In this document: positions 18,234 to 27,126 of the stretch, piece by piece
Numbering within the stretch: position 1 is the first letter of the stretch
How the letters are laid out: each line of letters begins with the position of its first letter
NCBI RefSeq assembly: GCF_025847235.1
Contig: NZ_JAOZEW010000025.1
Coordinates: 1 to 64,000 of the forward strand
Origin: Flavobacterium shii
Lineage (GTDB): Bacteria; Bacteroidota; Bacteroidia; Flavobacteriales; Flavobacteriaceae
Direction: 5' to 3'
DNA length: 64,000 nt
Made by a program: the position numbers and the translations under genes
The notes under the pieces: generated by a model
What the model was told of the DNA's origin: nothing
The model's database searches: none
What the model saw: only the letters and a program-made list of their open reading frames with translations

Positions 18234-19646
18234 ATGATCACAAAATTAATAGTAAAAAGGAGTTTTATTTTGGCACTACTTGCATTAGTAAGTTGTTCCA
18301 AAAATCAGGGCAATGTTATCCAAAATATCAATATTGGAACTCATGGCAACAACGAATTGAAGATTCAAATCGTTGTTACTACTAGTGAAGATGTTCAGGT
18401 ATTTGCTGAATATTGGTCGGATAAAAATGGAATAAAAAACAAAATAACGTCTCCGATTTCAAAAACTGGTCTCACCCATTCTTTGGTTCTTTGCAATATA
18501 ATTCCCGAAACTAATTATAGTTATCAATTGGTTACCACAAAAGGAGAATCTAAAAACATAAGCAAAATATACACATTCAAGTCTAGAAAACTACCTGAAT
18601 GGTTGCAAAACCAGTTTAAAGCAAATTGCCCAAAACCAGAACTTTTGCCAGAAAATTTCAAAAAAGGTTATATGCTTTTAGCAAAAAGAGAAACACCAGG
18701 AATCGCTTACATTGTAGATTACAAAGGGAATTTAAGATGGTATCATACCGTTGCAGGAACAGGATTTAAAGTTACTCATTTTACCAAAGATCAATCTATC
18801 ATTGCTATTCTTGGTAAAAATAATGAACCTACAAGCTACGGAAGTGAGATTCTGGAAATCAATTTACAAGGCGATACCTTAACACACATTAAAAAAGGGC
18901 AAGGAGATTTTAAACAAGTCATTCATCATGAAATCATAAAAAAATCGGCAAATGAAATAGTTACACTATTTGTTGATGAAAGAATAACAGATTTAAGCTC
19001 TATAGGAGGAAAAAAGAAAGATACCATCAACGGAGACGGAATTATCATTATGGATAAAAAAGGAAAACAACTCTGGAAATGGAGTGTTTTTGACAACTTG
19101 GATCCAATGAAAGATAAAGCATTACTAAAAACTAAAAAAGACTGGATGCATGCCAATAGTCTTAATTATGATAAAGATGGTAATTTCCTCATCTCTTTTT
19201 ATAACAACGGTCAAATTTGGAAAATTGATGCCAAAACCGGAAAAGTAATCTGGAAATTAGGGAAAGGCGGAACTTTATTCATGTCTCAAGACAGCAAATT
19301 TTCGCAAGCACACGCAGCACACATAAACCAAGAAGGAAGTTTGATGTTTTTTGATAATGGTGTAGACAAAAAACAATCGTCGGTTTTTGCATTGAAAGTA
19401 AATGAGAAAAATAATACTGTAAAACTGGATTTTCAAGTAAAATTACCAACGGATATTTATAACGACCGAATGGGAAGCGCTTATATGATTGATGCAGCTA
19501 CCATATTGTGTTGTTGTTCAAAAAGACATATAACGGTTCTTACTAATAAAAAAGGAGTATTACTTTGGGCTTTAGAGTCCGAAATTCCTCCTTATCGTGT
19601 AGAGTTTATTCCAGAAGAAAAATTAAAACCATTTCTCCTTAATTAA
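18234..19646 (+). CDS. Arylsulfotransferase (ASST)-like lipoprotein
   Basis: From the ATG at 18234 the product is 470 residues; the longer frame from 18180 would need a TTG start and would hide the lipobox. The lipobox ends in Cys21 (LALLALVSC). The body shows repeated beta-blade motifs such as IAYIVDYKGNLRWYH and IWKIDAKTGKVIWKLGKGG. The motif KDWMHANSLNYDKDGNFLIS corresponds to the active-site region of bacterial arylsulfate sulfotransferases, and QAHAAHI offers a further conserved His. ASST moves sulfate between phenolic compounds by a His-sulfate intermediate. Here, inside a glycan locus, it may act on sulfated glycans or serve another role. Family assignment is good; substrate is unknown. 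Confidence 0.82.
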   Translation: MITKLIVKRSFILALLALVSCSKNQGNVIQNINIGTHGNNELKIQIVVTTSEDVQVFAEYWSDKNGIKNKITSPISKTGLTHSLVLCNIIPETNYSYQLVTTKGESKNISKIYTFKSRKLPEWLQNQFKANCPKPELLPENFKKGYMLLAKRETPGIAYIVDYKGNLRWYHTVAGTGFKVTHFTKDQSIIAILGKNNEPTSYGSEILEINLQGDTLTHIKKGQGDFKQVIHHEIIKKSANEIVTLFVDERITDLSSIGGKKKDTINGDGIIIMDKKGKQLWKWSVFDNLDPMKDKALLKTKKDWMHANSLNYDKDGNFLISFYNNGQIWKIDAKTGKVIWKLGKGGTLFMSQDSKFSQAHAAHINQEGSLMFFDNGVDKKQSSVFALKVNEKNNTVKLDFQVKLPTDIYNDRMGSAYMIDAATILCCCSKRHITVLTNKKGVLLWALESEIPPYRVEFIPEEKLKPFLLN

Positions 19647-19677
19647 AAAAAACATTGATTTTCCTTGAAATAAATAC

Positions 19678-19702
19678 CTAACAGGTTTTAAAAACCTGTT
19701 AG
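19678..19702 (+). terminator. Intercistronic palindrome before the cytochrome gene
   Basis: CTAACAGGTTTT (19678-19689) and AAAACCTGTTAG (19691-19702) form a perfect inverted repeat around a single A, followed by an A/T-rich stretch. It lies between the arylsulfotransferase-like gene and the cytochrome ATG at 19719. It may attenuate transcription or protect mRNA ends. Confidence 0.55.
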
Positions 19703-19718
19703 AATAAAAATTTTAAAC

Positions 19719-20708
19719 ATGAAAAAAATAATTCTTATTGGTATATTTTCACTATTGCCAATTGTTGTTTTCAATTCTTGTAATACTTCAACTTCACAAA
19801 CATTAGCGGTAAAAACTGCCGATGAGGATTCGTATATTACTATAGACACCTCCAAAATTCCAAATGACAAGTTTGGTGAATCGGTGCGTTATGGAAAAGA
19901 ATTGATGCTAAAAACAGCCTATTATATTGGTCCAAATGGTATTAATGGAAAATATTTGGGGAACAAGATGAATTGTACCAATTGCCATCAAAATGCGGGT
20001 ACCAAACCGTTTTCCCTTAACTTAATGTCTTCTCATGATAACTATCCGCAATATCGCGGACGAGAAAATAAAGTGCTCACACTAGCAGAACGCATTAATA
20101 ATTGCATCATGCGACCTCATTCAGGGAAACCACTTCCGCTTGACGGAAAAGAAATGGTTGCTTTTTTATCTTATTTTAAATGGATTAGCACATTTGTTCC
20201 TAAAGACGGACAATTTAAAGGTGCTAAAAATATGGAGATATCTTTTCCAGATGTAGCCGCTAGTTCCGAAAGAGGAAAAACTTTATTTACCGAAAATTGT
20301 GCCCGTTGTCACGGAAATAATGGCGAAGGACTGTACAATACCGATAAATCGGGTTACACCTATCCTCCGCTTTGGGGGAAATATGCCTATCAACCAGGTT
20401 CAAGCATGCATCGAATTATTAAACAAGCCCAATGGTTAAAAGGTAATATGCCTTATGATAAGGTTGCTATTGGAAAACCTCATCTTACCGATGCACAAGC
20501 GCTTGATATTGCTGCTTATGTAAATGATGATGCTATTCATACCAGACCAAACCCGAAAACATTTGATTACCCTAATGAAATGAGTAAACCTATTGATTAT
20601 GCACATGGACCTTTTGGTGATACTTTTTCTGAGGAACAACACAAATATGGTCCATATAAACCTATTATTGCTTACTGGAAAAAAAATAATCTGAAAGCCG
20701 TTTACTAA
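19719..20708 (+). CDS. TsdA-like dihaem cytochrome c lipoprotein
   Basis: The 329-residue protein has a lipobox ending in Cys21 (VVFNSC) and two haem c sites, CTNCH (86-90) and CARCH (194-198). Between them lies LTLAERINNCIMRPHSGKPL. This resembles the region of thiosulfate dehydrogenase TsdA that supplies a rare axial Cys ligand to the catalytic haem, here Cys129. Met244 (KGNMPYD) is a candidate ligand of the second haem. TsdA interconverts thiosulfate and tetrathionate in the periplasm. The role inside a glycan locus is unclear; it may reduce or oxidise a sulfur compound or serve as an electron carrier. It lies between the sulfotransferase-like gene and a glycosidase-like gene, all on one strand. 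Confidence 0.85.
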   Translation: MKKIILIGIFSLLPIVVFNSCNTSTSQTLAVKTADEDSYITIDTSKIPNDKFGESVRYGKELMLKTAYYIGPNGINGKYLGNKMNCTNCHQNAGTKPFSLNLMSSHDNYPQYRGRENKVLTLAERINNCIMRPHSGKPLPLDGKEMVAFLSYFKWISTFVPKDGQFKGAKNMEISFPDVAASSERGKTLFTENCARCHGNNGEGLYNTDKSGYTYPPLWGKYAYQPGSSMHRIIKQAQWLKGNMPYDKVAIGKPHLTDAQALDIAAYVNDDAIHTRPNPKTFDYPNEMSKPIDYAHGPFGDTFSEEQHKYGPYKPIIAYWKKNNLKAVY

Positions 20709-20749
20709 CTTTATAAATACGCATACTTTTTAACTTGAACATACAAAAA

Positions 20750-23700
20750 ATGAAACAACACCTAAAAAACAGACAAATTTTGAGCAGAATATTGATTATG
20801 TGTCTTTGCATTTTCAGCATGCCAATGACTGCACAACAAATAAAATACACCGATGGCAATGACAGTTGGAATCCTGATTTATTAGGAAATCACCGTGCTG
20901 TAGTTGAATTTACCGGTAAAAATAATGTTGCAAAAACTACCATCGAATGGCGCAGAAGAGATGAAAAACCAGAATTAAAAAGAATCATTGTTCAAGATGC
21001 AAAAACTGGCAAGGAAATTTCGAATGTAAAAACCGATGCTATCACTAGAGAAAGCGGAACTATATTCTTTGAGCCTGTTTCGGGTAAAGGAACATATTAC
21101 GTTTACTACATGCCATACATCGATGAAGGTGATGCCAATTATCTTAAAGGACTTTATGCAAAACCCGAGAATAAAGCAGATGCTCAATGGGTATCGAAAA
21201 TCAAAACTAATTTGGCTGATAATTGTACGCTAACAGAAATTCAAAGTATAAATGCATTCAATAGTTTTTATCCAATGGATGTAATTGCAACTGCTGCTGA
21301 AACTACAGCTATCATTGCTAAAAATAGCGGTAGTTCATTTCTGGTTTTCCCAGAAGACAGAATTTATTCTATCCGAATGAAAAATGATTTACCACAAAGA
21401 TGGATTCAAAAAGGGGTTCAAAATACTTTTTCGGATACGGCATTAAAAGGAGAATATTTAGCATTCCAATTAGGTGTTTATGCTACACAGGATTTAAATA
21501 ATGTGAAGGTTACATTTTCGGATTTAAAAAATAGCAATGGAGATATCATTGCTGCAAAAAACATTAGCTGTATCAATACCGATGGGGTAAGATATGATGG
21601 GTCTGTTTTTGCTAATACAGTTTCTGTTCCAAAAGGAAAAGTGCAGGCAATGTGGTGCGGAATCGACATTCCTCAAACTGCTGTTGCAGGAACTTATACA
21701 GGAAAAGCTACCGTTATTGCCGATGGAAAATCAAAGGAAATTACACTTCAAATAAAAGTAACCAATGAAGTTACTAAAAATGGAGGAATTGATAGCCCAG
21801 AGAAAATGACGCGTTTAAAATGGTTAAACTCAACTCTGGCACAAGAAAACACAGTAATTGCACCTTACATTCCACTAGAAGTAAAAGGTTCGGAAATATC
21901 TTTATTGGGCAGAAAATTGGTGTTAGCCACAAATGGTTTTCCAGCCCAGATTCAAACTTTTTTCACGCCCGAAATGACATCTATTGGCACAAAAGCTAAT
22001 AATGTCCTTTCTTCTCCAGTAGAATTTCATTTTGTGGATGCTGCAGGAAAAGAATCTCTAAAATGGAAAAATGCAGGAATTAAATTCTTGAAAAAAGAAG
22101 CCGGAACAGTTTCTTGGGAAAGTACTTCGACATCTCAATCACTTCAAATGGATGTAACCGGAGCTTTGGAATTTGATGGGTTTTTATCTTATACCGTTAA
22201 AATTACAGCTCTGGAAGATGCTACTTTTAATGATATTAATATTCATTTGCCTTTCGAGCCATCATCTGCAAAATACATGATGGGATTAGGTCAAAAAGGT
22301 GGTGATCGTCCAGCAACTTTCGATTGGAAATGGGATGTAGCACATAAAAATCAAGATGGTGCATGGATTGGAAGTGTGAATTCCGGATTGCAATTTTCTT
22401 TGAGAGATGAAAAATACAGCCGCCCGTTAAACACCAATTTCTATTTACAAAAACCATTATTATTACCTACTTCATGGGGTAACGAAAATAAAGGTGGAAT
22501 CACGATAACGCCAAATCAAAAAACTGTTTTGTTAAATGCATATAGTGGAACTCGCAGCATGAAAAAAGGGGATGTTCTATATTACAACTTTAATTTATTG
22601 ATTACTCCTTTCCACACAATTGACACTGATTTTCAATGGGCAACTAAATTTTACCATAAATACAGTAGCATTGACTCTATTGTAAAAACTGGTGCAACAG
22701 TAATTAATATACATCATGCAAATGCAATAAATCCATATATCAATTATCCTTTTATCGAATTTAAAAAGATGAAAAGTTATATCGATGAAGCACATGAAAA
22801 AGGATTGAAAGTAAAAATTTATAATACCGTAAGAGAGGTTTCGAATAAAGCCTATGAAACTTTTGCATTAAAAAGTCTTGGTCATGAAATTTACTCTCCA
22901 GGAAAAGGAGGCGGATTCTCTTGGTTACAAGAACATGTAGGCGACGATTATATTCCTGCATGGTTTGTTCCCGGAATTAAAGATGCTGCAATCGTAAATA
23001 GTGGTATGAACCGTTGGCATAATTATTATGTAGAAGGAATGAATTGGTTGACTCAGAATGTAGGTATTGATGGCGTTTATCTTGATGATGTGGCATTTGA
23101 CAGAATCACAATGAAACGTATCAAAAGAGTACTTACCAAAGATGGTCACCCAGGAATTATCGATTTACATAGTGCAAATCAATATAATAAAAGCGATGGT
23201 TTTAACAATAGCGCTAACTTATATATGGAGCACTTTCCGTACATCAATAAACTATGGTTTGGAGAATATTTTGACTACGAAAAAAACAATCCTGACTTTT
23301 TCTTAACAGAAGTAAGCGGAATCCCTTTTGGATTAATGGGAGAAATGCTGCAAGATGGAGGGAATGCCTGGAGAGGAATGGTTTATGGAATGACCTGCAG
23401 AATGCCTTGGAGCGGAAATGCCGACCCAAGACCTATCTGGAAATTATGGGATGATTTTGGTATTAAAGGTTCTGAAATGATTGGATATTGGAGTGAAAAC
23501 TGTCCAGTAAAAACATCCAATGATAAAGTATTGGCAACGGTTTATAAAAAGAACGGTTCTGCATTAATTTCTATTGCGAGCTGGGCAGATGCTGATGTAA
23601 AAGTAAAATTACTTATCGATTGGAAAAAACTGGGAATCGATCCTGCTAAAGCTACCATTACAGCTCCTGAGGTTGCTAATTTTCAGCCTGCTCAAAGCTT

Positions 23701-23764
23701 TACAGCAAATGATGAAATACCTGTGACAAAAGGAAAAGGATGGTTGCTTATTGTTAAGCAATAA
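20750..23764 (+). CDS. DUF6067 / GH123-like glycoside hydrolase
   Basis: I chose ATG 20750, giving 1004 residues; an upstream TTG at 20735 is less likely. A signal peptide ends near SMPMTAQQ. The middle (about 200-340) resembles the beta-sandwich found in front of GH123 N-acetyl-beta-galactosaminidases, with FQLGVYATQDLNNVKVTFSD. The C-terminal half looks like a TIM barrel with VGIDGVYLDDVAFDR near residue 775, whose Asp pair is a candidate catalytic site. This fits DUF6067 proteins, labelled 'glycoside hydrolase domain-containing'. Activity is not established. The GH109 and GH35 genes in the same regulon make a GalNAc- or Gal-linked substrate likely by inference. Confidence 0.75.
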   Translation: MKQHLKNRQILSRILIMCLCIFSMPMTAQQIKYTDGNDSWNPDLLGNHRAVVEFTGKNNVAKTTIEWRRRDEKPELKRIIVQDAKTGKEISNVKTDAITRESGTIFFEPVSGKGTYYVYYMPYIDEGDANYLKGLYAKPENKADAQWVSKIKTNLADNCTLTEIQSINAFNSFYPMDVIATAAETTAIIAKNSGSSFLVFPEDRIYSIRMKNDLPQRWIQKGVQNTFSDTALKGEYLAFQLGVYATQDLNNVKVTFSDLKNSNGDIIAAKNISCINTDGVRYDGSVFANTVSVPKGKVQAMWCGIDIPQTAVAGTYTGKATVIADGKSKEITLQIKVTNEVTKNGGIDSPEKMTRLKWLNSTLAQENTVIAPYIPLEVKGSEISLLGRKLVLATNGFPAQIQTFFTPEMTSIGTKANNVLSSPVEFHFVDAAGKESLKWKNAGIKFLKKEAGTVSWESTSTSQSLQMDVTGALEFDGFLSYTVKITALEDATFNDINIHLPFEPSSAKYMMGLGQKGGDRPATFDWKWDVAHKNQDGAWIGSVNSGLQFSLRDEKYSRPLNTNFYLQKPLLLPTSWGNENKGGITITPNQKTVLLNAYSGTRSMKKGDVLYYNFNLLITPFHTIDTDFQWATKFYHKYSSIDSIVKTGATVINIHHANAINPYINYPFIEFKKMKSYIDEAHEKGLKVKIYNTVREVSNKAYETFALKSLGHEIYSPGKGGGFSWLQEHVGDDYIPAWFVPGIKDAAIVNSGMNRWHNYYVEGMNWLTQNVGIDGVYLDDVAFDRITMKRIKRVLTKDGHPGIIDLHSANQYNKSDGFNNSANLYMEHFPYINKLWFGEYFDYEKNNPDFFLTEVSGIPFGLMGEMLQDGGNAWRGMVYGMTCRMPWSGNADPRPIWKLWDDFGIKGSEMIGYWSENCPVKTSNDKVLATVYKKNGSALISIASWADADVKVKLLIDWKKLGIDPAKATITAPEVANFQPAQSFTANDEIPVTKGKGWLLIVKQ

Positions 23765-23959
23765 GTTCCCATCTCAGTACCGATATCAGTTTTCACTAGG
23801 CGTTTTTCTTTGCGAAAGGAACACGGATCAAATGGATTTTTTAAAACAATAGATAGAAAATCCGTTTGATCCGTGTTTTCGCCTTAGCGAATCCGTTTAA
23901 TCCGCGTTCCTTTATAGGCAATTTAATTAACTACCATAACCACAATAAATAGCTCCATT
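23765..23959. repeat. Intergenic inverted repeat built on ATCCGTTTGATCCGTG
   Basis: ACACGGATCAAATGGATTTT (23821-23840) is followed by AAAATCCGTTTGATCCGTGT (23857-23876). The 20-bp arms pair with one wobble around a 16-base loop. A third, degenerate unit (AATCCGTTTAATCCGCGTTC) follows at 23890-23909. It separates two glycan-locus genes, so it may form a strong RNA hairpin in the transcript. No gene is seen. Confidence 0.75.
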
Positions 23960-26900
23960 ATGAAACTTAGACTATCGTTATCAATTTTGCTTTTTGGAAG
24001 CCTGTTTGTCAACGCACAAAATAAACCAACTATAAAGGAATACAAAAAAGTATTTACCACCTATCCTTTCTCAGATCCGGATCCTATTCCTAAACCAGAT
24101 ACAAAAATTTATCCGTACTACCGTTTTGATGGTTTTACCGATAAACCGATACAAAAAGAATGGAAAGTCATCGAGCTTGAAAACGATTATATCAAATTAA
24201 TGATTCTGCCAGAAGTGGGTGGAAAGGTTTGGTCTGCAATAGAAAAATCAACAGGAAAAGACTTTGTCTATAACAATCACGTCATTAAGTTTCGAGATAT
24301 TGCCATGCGTGGTCCATGGACAAGCGGTGGTGTCGAGGGCAATTATGGTATTATTGGTCATACTCCTAATTGTGCTACTCCTGTTGATTATACCACCATA
24401 ACCAGAGCAGACGGAAGTGTAAGTTGTATCATTGGAGTTTTGGATTTACTAACGCGTACTTCTTGGAAATTAGACATCAATTTACCAAAAGACAAAGCCT
24501 ATTTTACGACCAATTCTTTTTGGTTTAATTCAACCGAGTTTGAGCAACCTTATTATACCTGGATGAATACAGGAATTAAGGCAGCTGGAAATTTGCAGTT
24601 TATATATCCGGGTAAAAACTATATTGGGCATAATGGCGAAAACCATCCTTGGCCTATTGATAAAGAGAATGGTAAAGATTTATCGTTTTACAAAAACAAC
24701 AATTTTGGCGGTTACAAATCCTACCATGTCTTTGGTAAATATGATGATTTCTTTGGCGGATACTGGCATGACGAAGATTTTGGAATGGGAAGATATGGCA
24801 ATTATGATGATAAACCTGGTAAAAAAATATGGATTTGGGGACTATCCCAACAAGGAATGATTTGGGAAAAATTATTAACCGATACCGATGGTCAATATGT
24901 AGAAGTGCAAAGCGGTAGATTGTTTAACCAAGCGAGTGAAAACAGTATCTACACACCCTTTAAACAACGTTCTTTTGCTCCTTATCAAACAGATTCCTGG
25001 ACAGAATATTGGTTTCCTGTAAAACAAACAAAAGGTTTTGTAAAAGCAAATAATTACGGAGCCGTAAATGTAAAAAATGAGAATGGCTGGTTGAAAATCT
25101 ATTTTTCTCCACTTCAGAAATTAAACGAAAAATTAGAAGTTTTTGATAATGATAAAAAAGTCTATTCTAAAAATATCTCCGTTAATACTCTGGAAATATT
25201 CAAAGATTCGATTCAAGTTACTGTTAATGAAAATAAACTAAGGCTAACCATTGGAGACAATAAACTAGTTTGGAATTCGGCACACGAAGATGGAAACCTA
25301 AGCCGTCCGATGGAAATGCCTAAAGATTTTGATAACAATTCGGTTTACGGATTATACCTGCAAGGAAAAAACTATATCGCTTTTAAAGATTATATAAAAG
25401 CATCCGAATACCTAACAGCCTGTTTGAAAAAAGATCCTAACTATGCTCCTGCTCTATCCGACTTGACATCATTACAAATTAGAAAATTACAATATAAAGA
25501 AGCAGTTGTCACAGCAAGCAAAGCTTTGGCAATAAATACTTATGACCCTGCAGCAAATTATTACTATGGACTTGCCAATTTACATTTAGGGAATAGCATC
25601 GATGCAAAAGATGGATTTGATATTGCGGCTTCAAGCGTTGAATATCGCAGCCCTGCTTATACGGCATTGAGTACTATTTATTTCTCCGAAAACGATCAAA
25701 TAAAAGCTATCGAATATGCCGAAAAAAGTTTGCTAAACAATCAATATAATTTAGAAAGTTTACAATTGCTGGCAGTACTCTATCGCTTGCAAAACAATGT
25801 AGACAAAGCAACCGAAATTTTAAATACGATTAATACCATTGATCCTCTTAATCATTTTCTTGGTTTTGAAAAATTCCTTTGGGAAAATTTGGAATCATCA
25901 AAACTGTATTTCACATCGCATATACAAAACGAAATGCCAGAACAAACTTATTTAGAATTAGGAATATGGTATCAGCAATTGGGACGTAAAGACGAAGCAT
26001 TAAAAGTCTTTTCTCTTGCTGTTCCAAATGCTGAAATTATATATTGGATGGCATTCTTACAAAACAAACCTGTTGATTTAAGCAAGATTCAACCTGGAAT
26101 TAGTTTCCCTTTCCGTGGAGAAACTGCCGTTATTCTGGAAAAATTAATAACTACAAACGAGCAATGGCAATTAAAATATCATCTGGCTTTAATCGAATGG
26201 AACCGTGATAATATTTATAAAGCAAAAGAATTATTCACACAATGTGGTTCTAGACCAAATGACCCTGCCTTTTATGCTGCCAAAGCTTCATTGTTCAAAG
26301 ATGATTCTCAGTTGGTGATTGCAAGTCTGCAACAAGCTATTAAATTAGATAATCAAGGATGGAGATATCACAAACTACTGGCAGAACATTATATCGTGCA
26401 AAAACAATATGACAAAGCATTAGCCATTGCTGAACCATTCTATAAAAAACATAAAGAAAATTACTTAATGGGGATGTTATATGCCAAGACACTATTACTT
26501 AATAAAAAATATGTCGCAGCAGATGCTTTCTTAACCAAGCTAGAAATTCTTCCATTTGAAGGAGCTACAGCAGGAAGACAATTGTATCATGAGGCAAAAC
26601 TCATGCAGGCTTTGGCAGAAATGAAAAATAAGCAATATAAAAAAGCTTTACAGTTTATTGCTGATGCAAAGTTATGGCCAGAAAATCTGGGCGTAGGAAA
26701 ACCGTATGATGAAGACATTGACGAAAGACTTGAAAATTGGTTGGATTATCAATGTTATACAAGTCTGGGAAATAACGAAACAGCGATGAAATCTTTGCAA
26801 AAAATCATTACTTTTAATCCTAAAATTGATAATACGGTTATGAATTTCTTACCGGCAAATCAACTCGTTTCGGCTTGGGCTATTGAGAAAACATCTTCTG

Positions 26901-27055
26901 CAAAAAAAGCCGAAGAATGGTTGCGAAACCAAGCTAATTTATATCCAACAAATAAAATTGTTCAGTGGTGTTTACAAGTTTACACAAAAAAACAAGGGAA
27001 TAATTTAACCGAAGATGAAAAAGACGGCGAGGTTCGAATTATAGAAAAACTCTAA
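23960..27055 (+). CDS. DUF5107 domain protein with C-terminal TPR repeats
   Basis: The 1031-residue protein has a signal peptide (LLFGSLFVNAQ). The N-terminal domain (about 30-360) resembles DUF5107, with ELENDYIKLMILPEVGGKVW and aromatic-rich segments such as YYTWMNTGIKAAGNLQFIYPG, consistent with a galactose-mutarotase-like beta-sandwich. TPR-like helix pairs follow from about residue 450 to the end (for example YIKASEYLTACLKKDPNYAPAL). DUF5107-TPR proteins are recurrent members of Bacteroidota glycan loci, but I know of no firm activity. It probably acts in the periplasm or at the surface on the same glycan. Confidence 0.82.
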   Translation: MKLRLSLSILLFGSLFVNAQNKPTIKEYKKVFTTYPFSDPDPIPKPDTKIYPYYRFDGFTDKPIQKEWKVIELENDYIKLMILPEVGGKVWSAIEKSTGKDFVYNNHVIKFRDIAMRGPWTSGGVEGNYGIIGHTPNCATPVDYTTITRADGSVSCIIGVLDLLTRTSWKLDINLPKDKAYFTTNSFWFNSTEFEQPYYTWMNTGIKAAGNLQFIYPGKNYIGHNGENHPWPIDKENGKDLSFYKNNNFGGYKSYHVFGKYDDFFGGYWHDEDFGMGRYGNYDDKPGKKIWIWGLSQQGMIWEKLLTDTDGQYVEVQSGRLFNQASENSIYTPFKQRSFAPYQTDSWTEYWFPVKQTKGFVKANNYGAVNVKNENGWLKIYFSPLQKLNEKLEVFDNDKKVYSKNISVNTLEIFKDSIQVTVNENKLRLTIGDNKLVWNSAHEDGNLSRPMEMPKDFDNNSVYGLYLQGKNYIAFKDYIKASEYLTACLKKDPNYAPALSDLTSLQIRKLQYKEAVVTASKALAINTYDPAANYYYGLANLHLGNSIDAKDGFDIAASSVEYRSPAYTALSTIYFSENDQIKAIEYAEKSLLNNQYNLESLQLLAVLYRLQNNVDKATEILNTINTIDPLNHFLGFEKFLWENLESSKLYFTSHIQNEMPEQTYLELGIWYQQLGRKDEALKVFSLAVPNAEIIYWMAFLQNKPVDLSKIQPGISFPFRGETAVILEKLITTNEQWQLKYHLALIEWNRDNIYKAKELFTQCGSRPNDPAFYAAKASLFKDDSQLVIASLQQAIKLDNQGWRYHKLLAEHYIVQKQYDKALAIAEPFYKKHKENYLMGMLYAKTLLLNKKYVAADAFLTKLEILPFEGATAGRQLYHEAKLMQALAEMKNKQYKKALQFIADAKLWPENLGVGKPYDEDIDERLENWLDYQCYTSLGNNETAMKSLQKIITFNPKIDNTVMNFLPANQLVSAWAIEKTSSAKKAEEWLRNQANLYPTNKIVQWCLQVYTKKQGNNLTEDEKDGEVRIIEKL

Positions 27056-27126
27056 AGATATAAGCATGGAACGACAGCATAATTAACTGTAATTCTAATC
27101 TAAATAATCATTCAAAATCAAACAAA

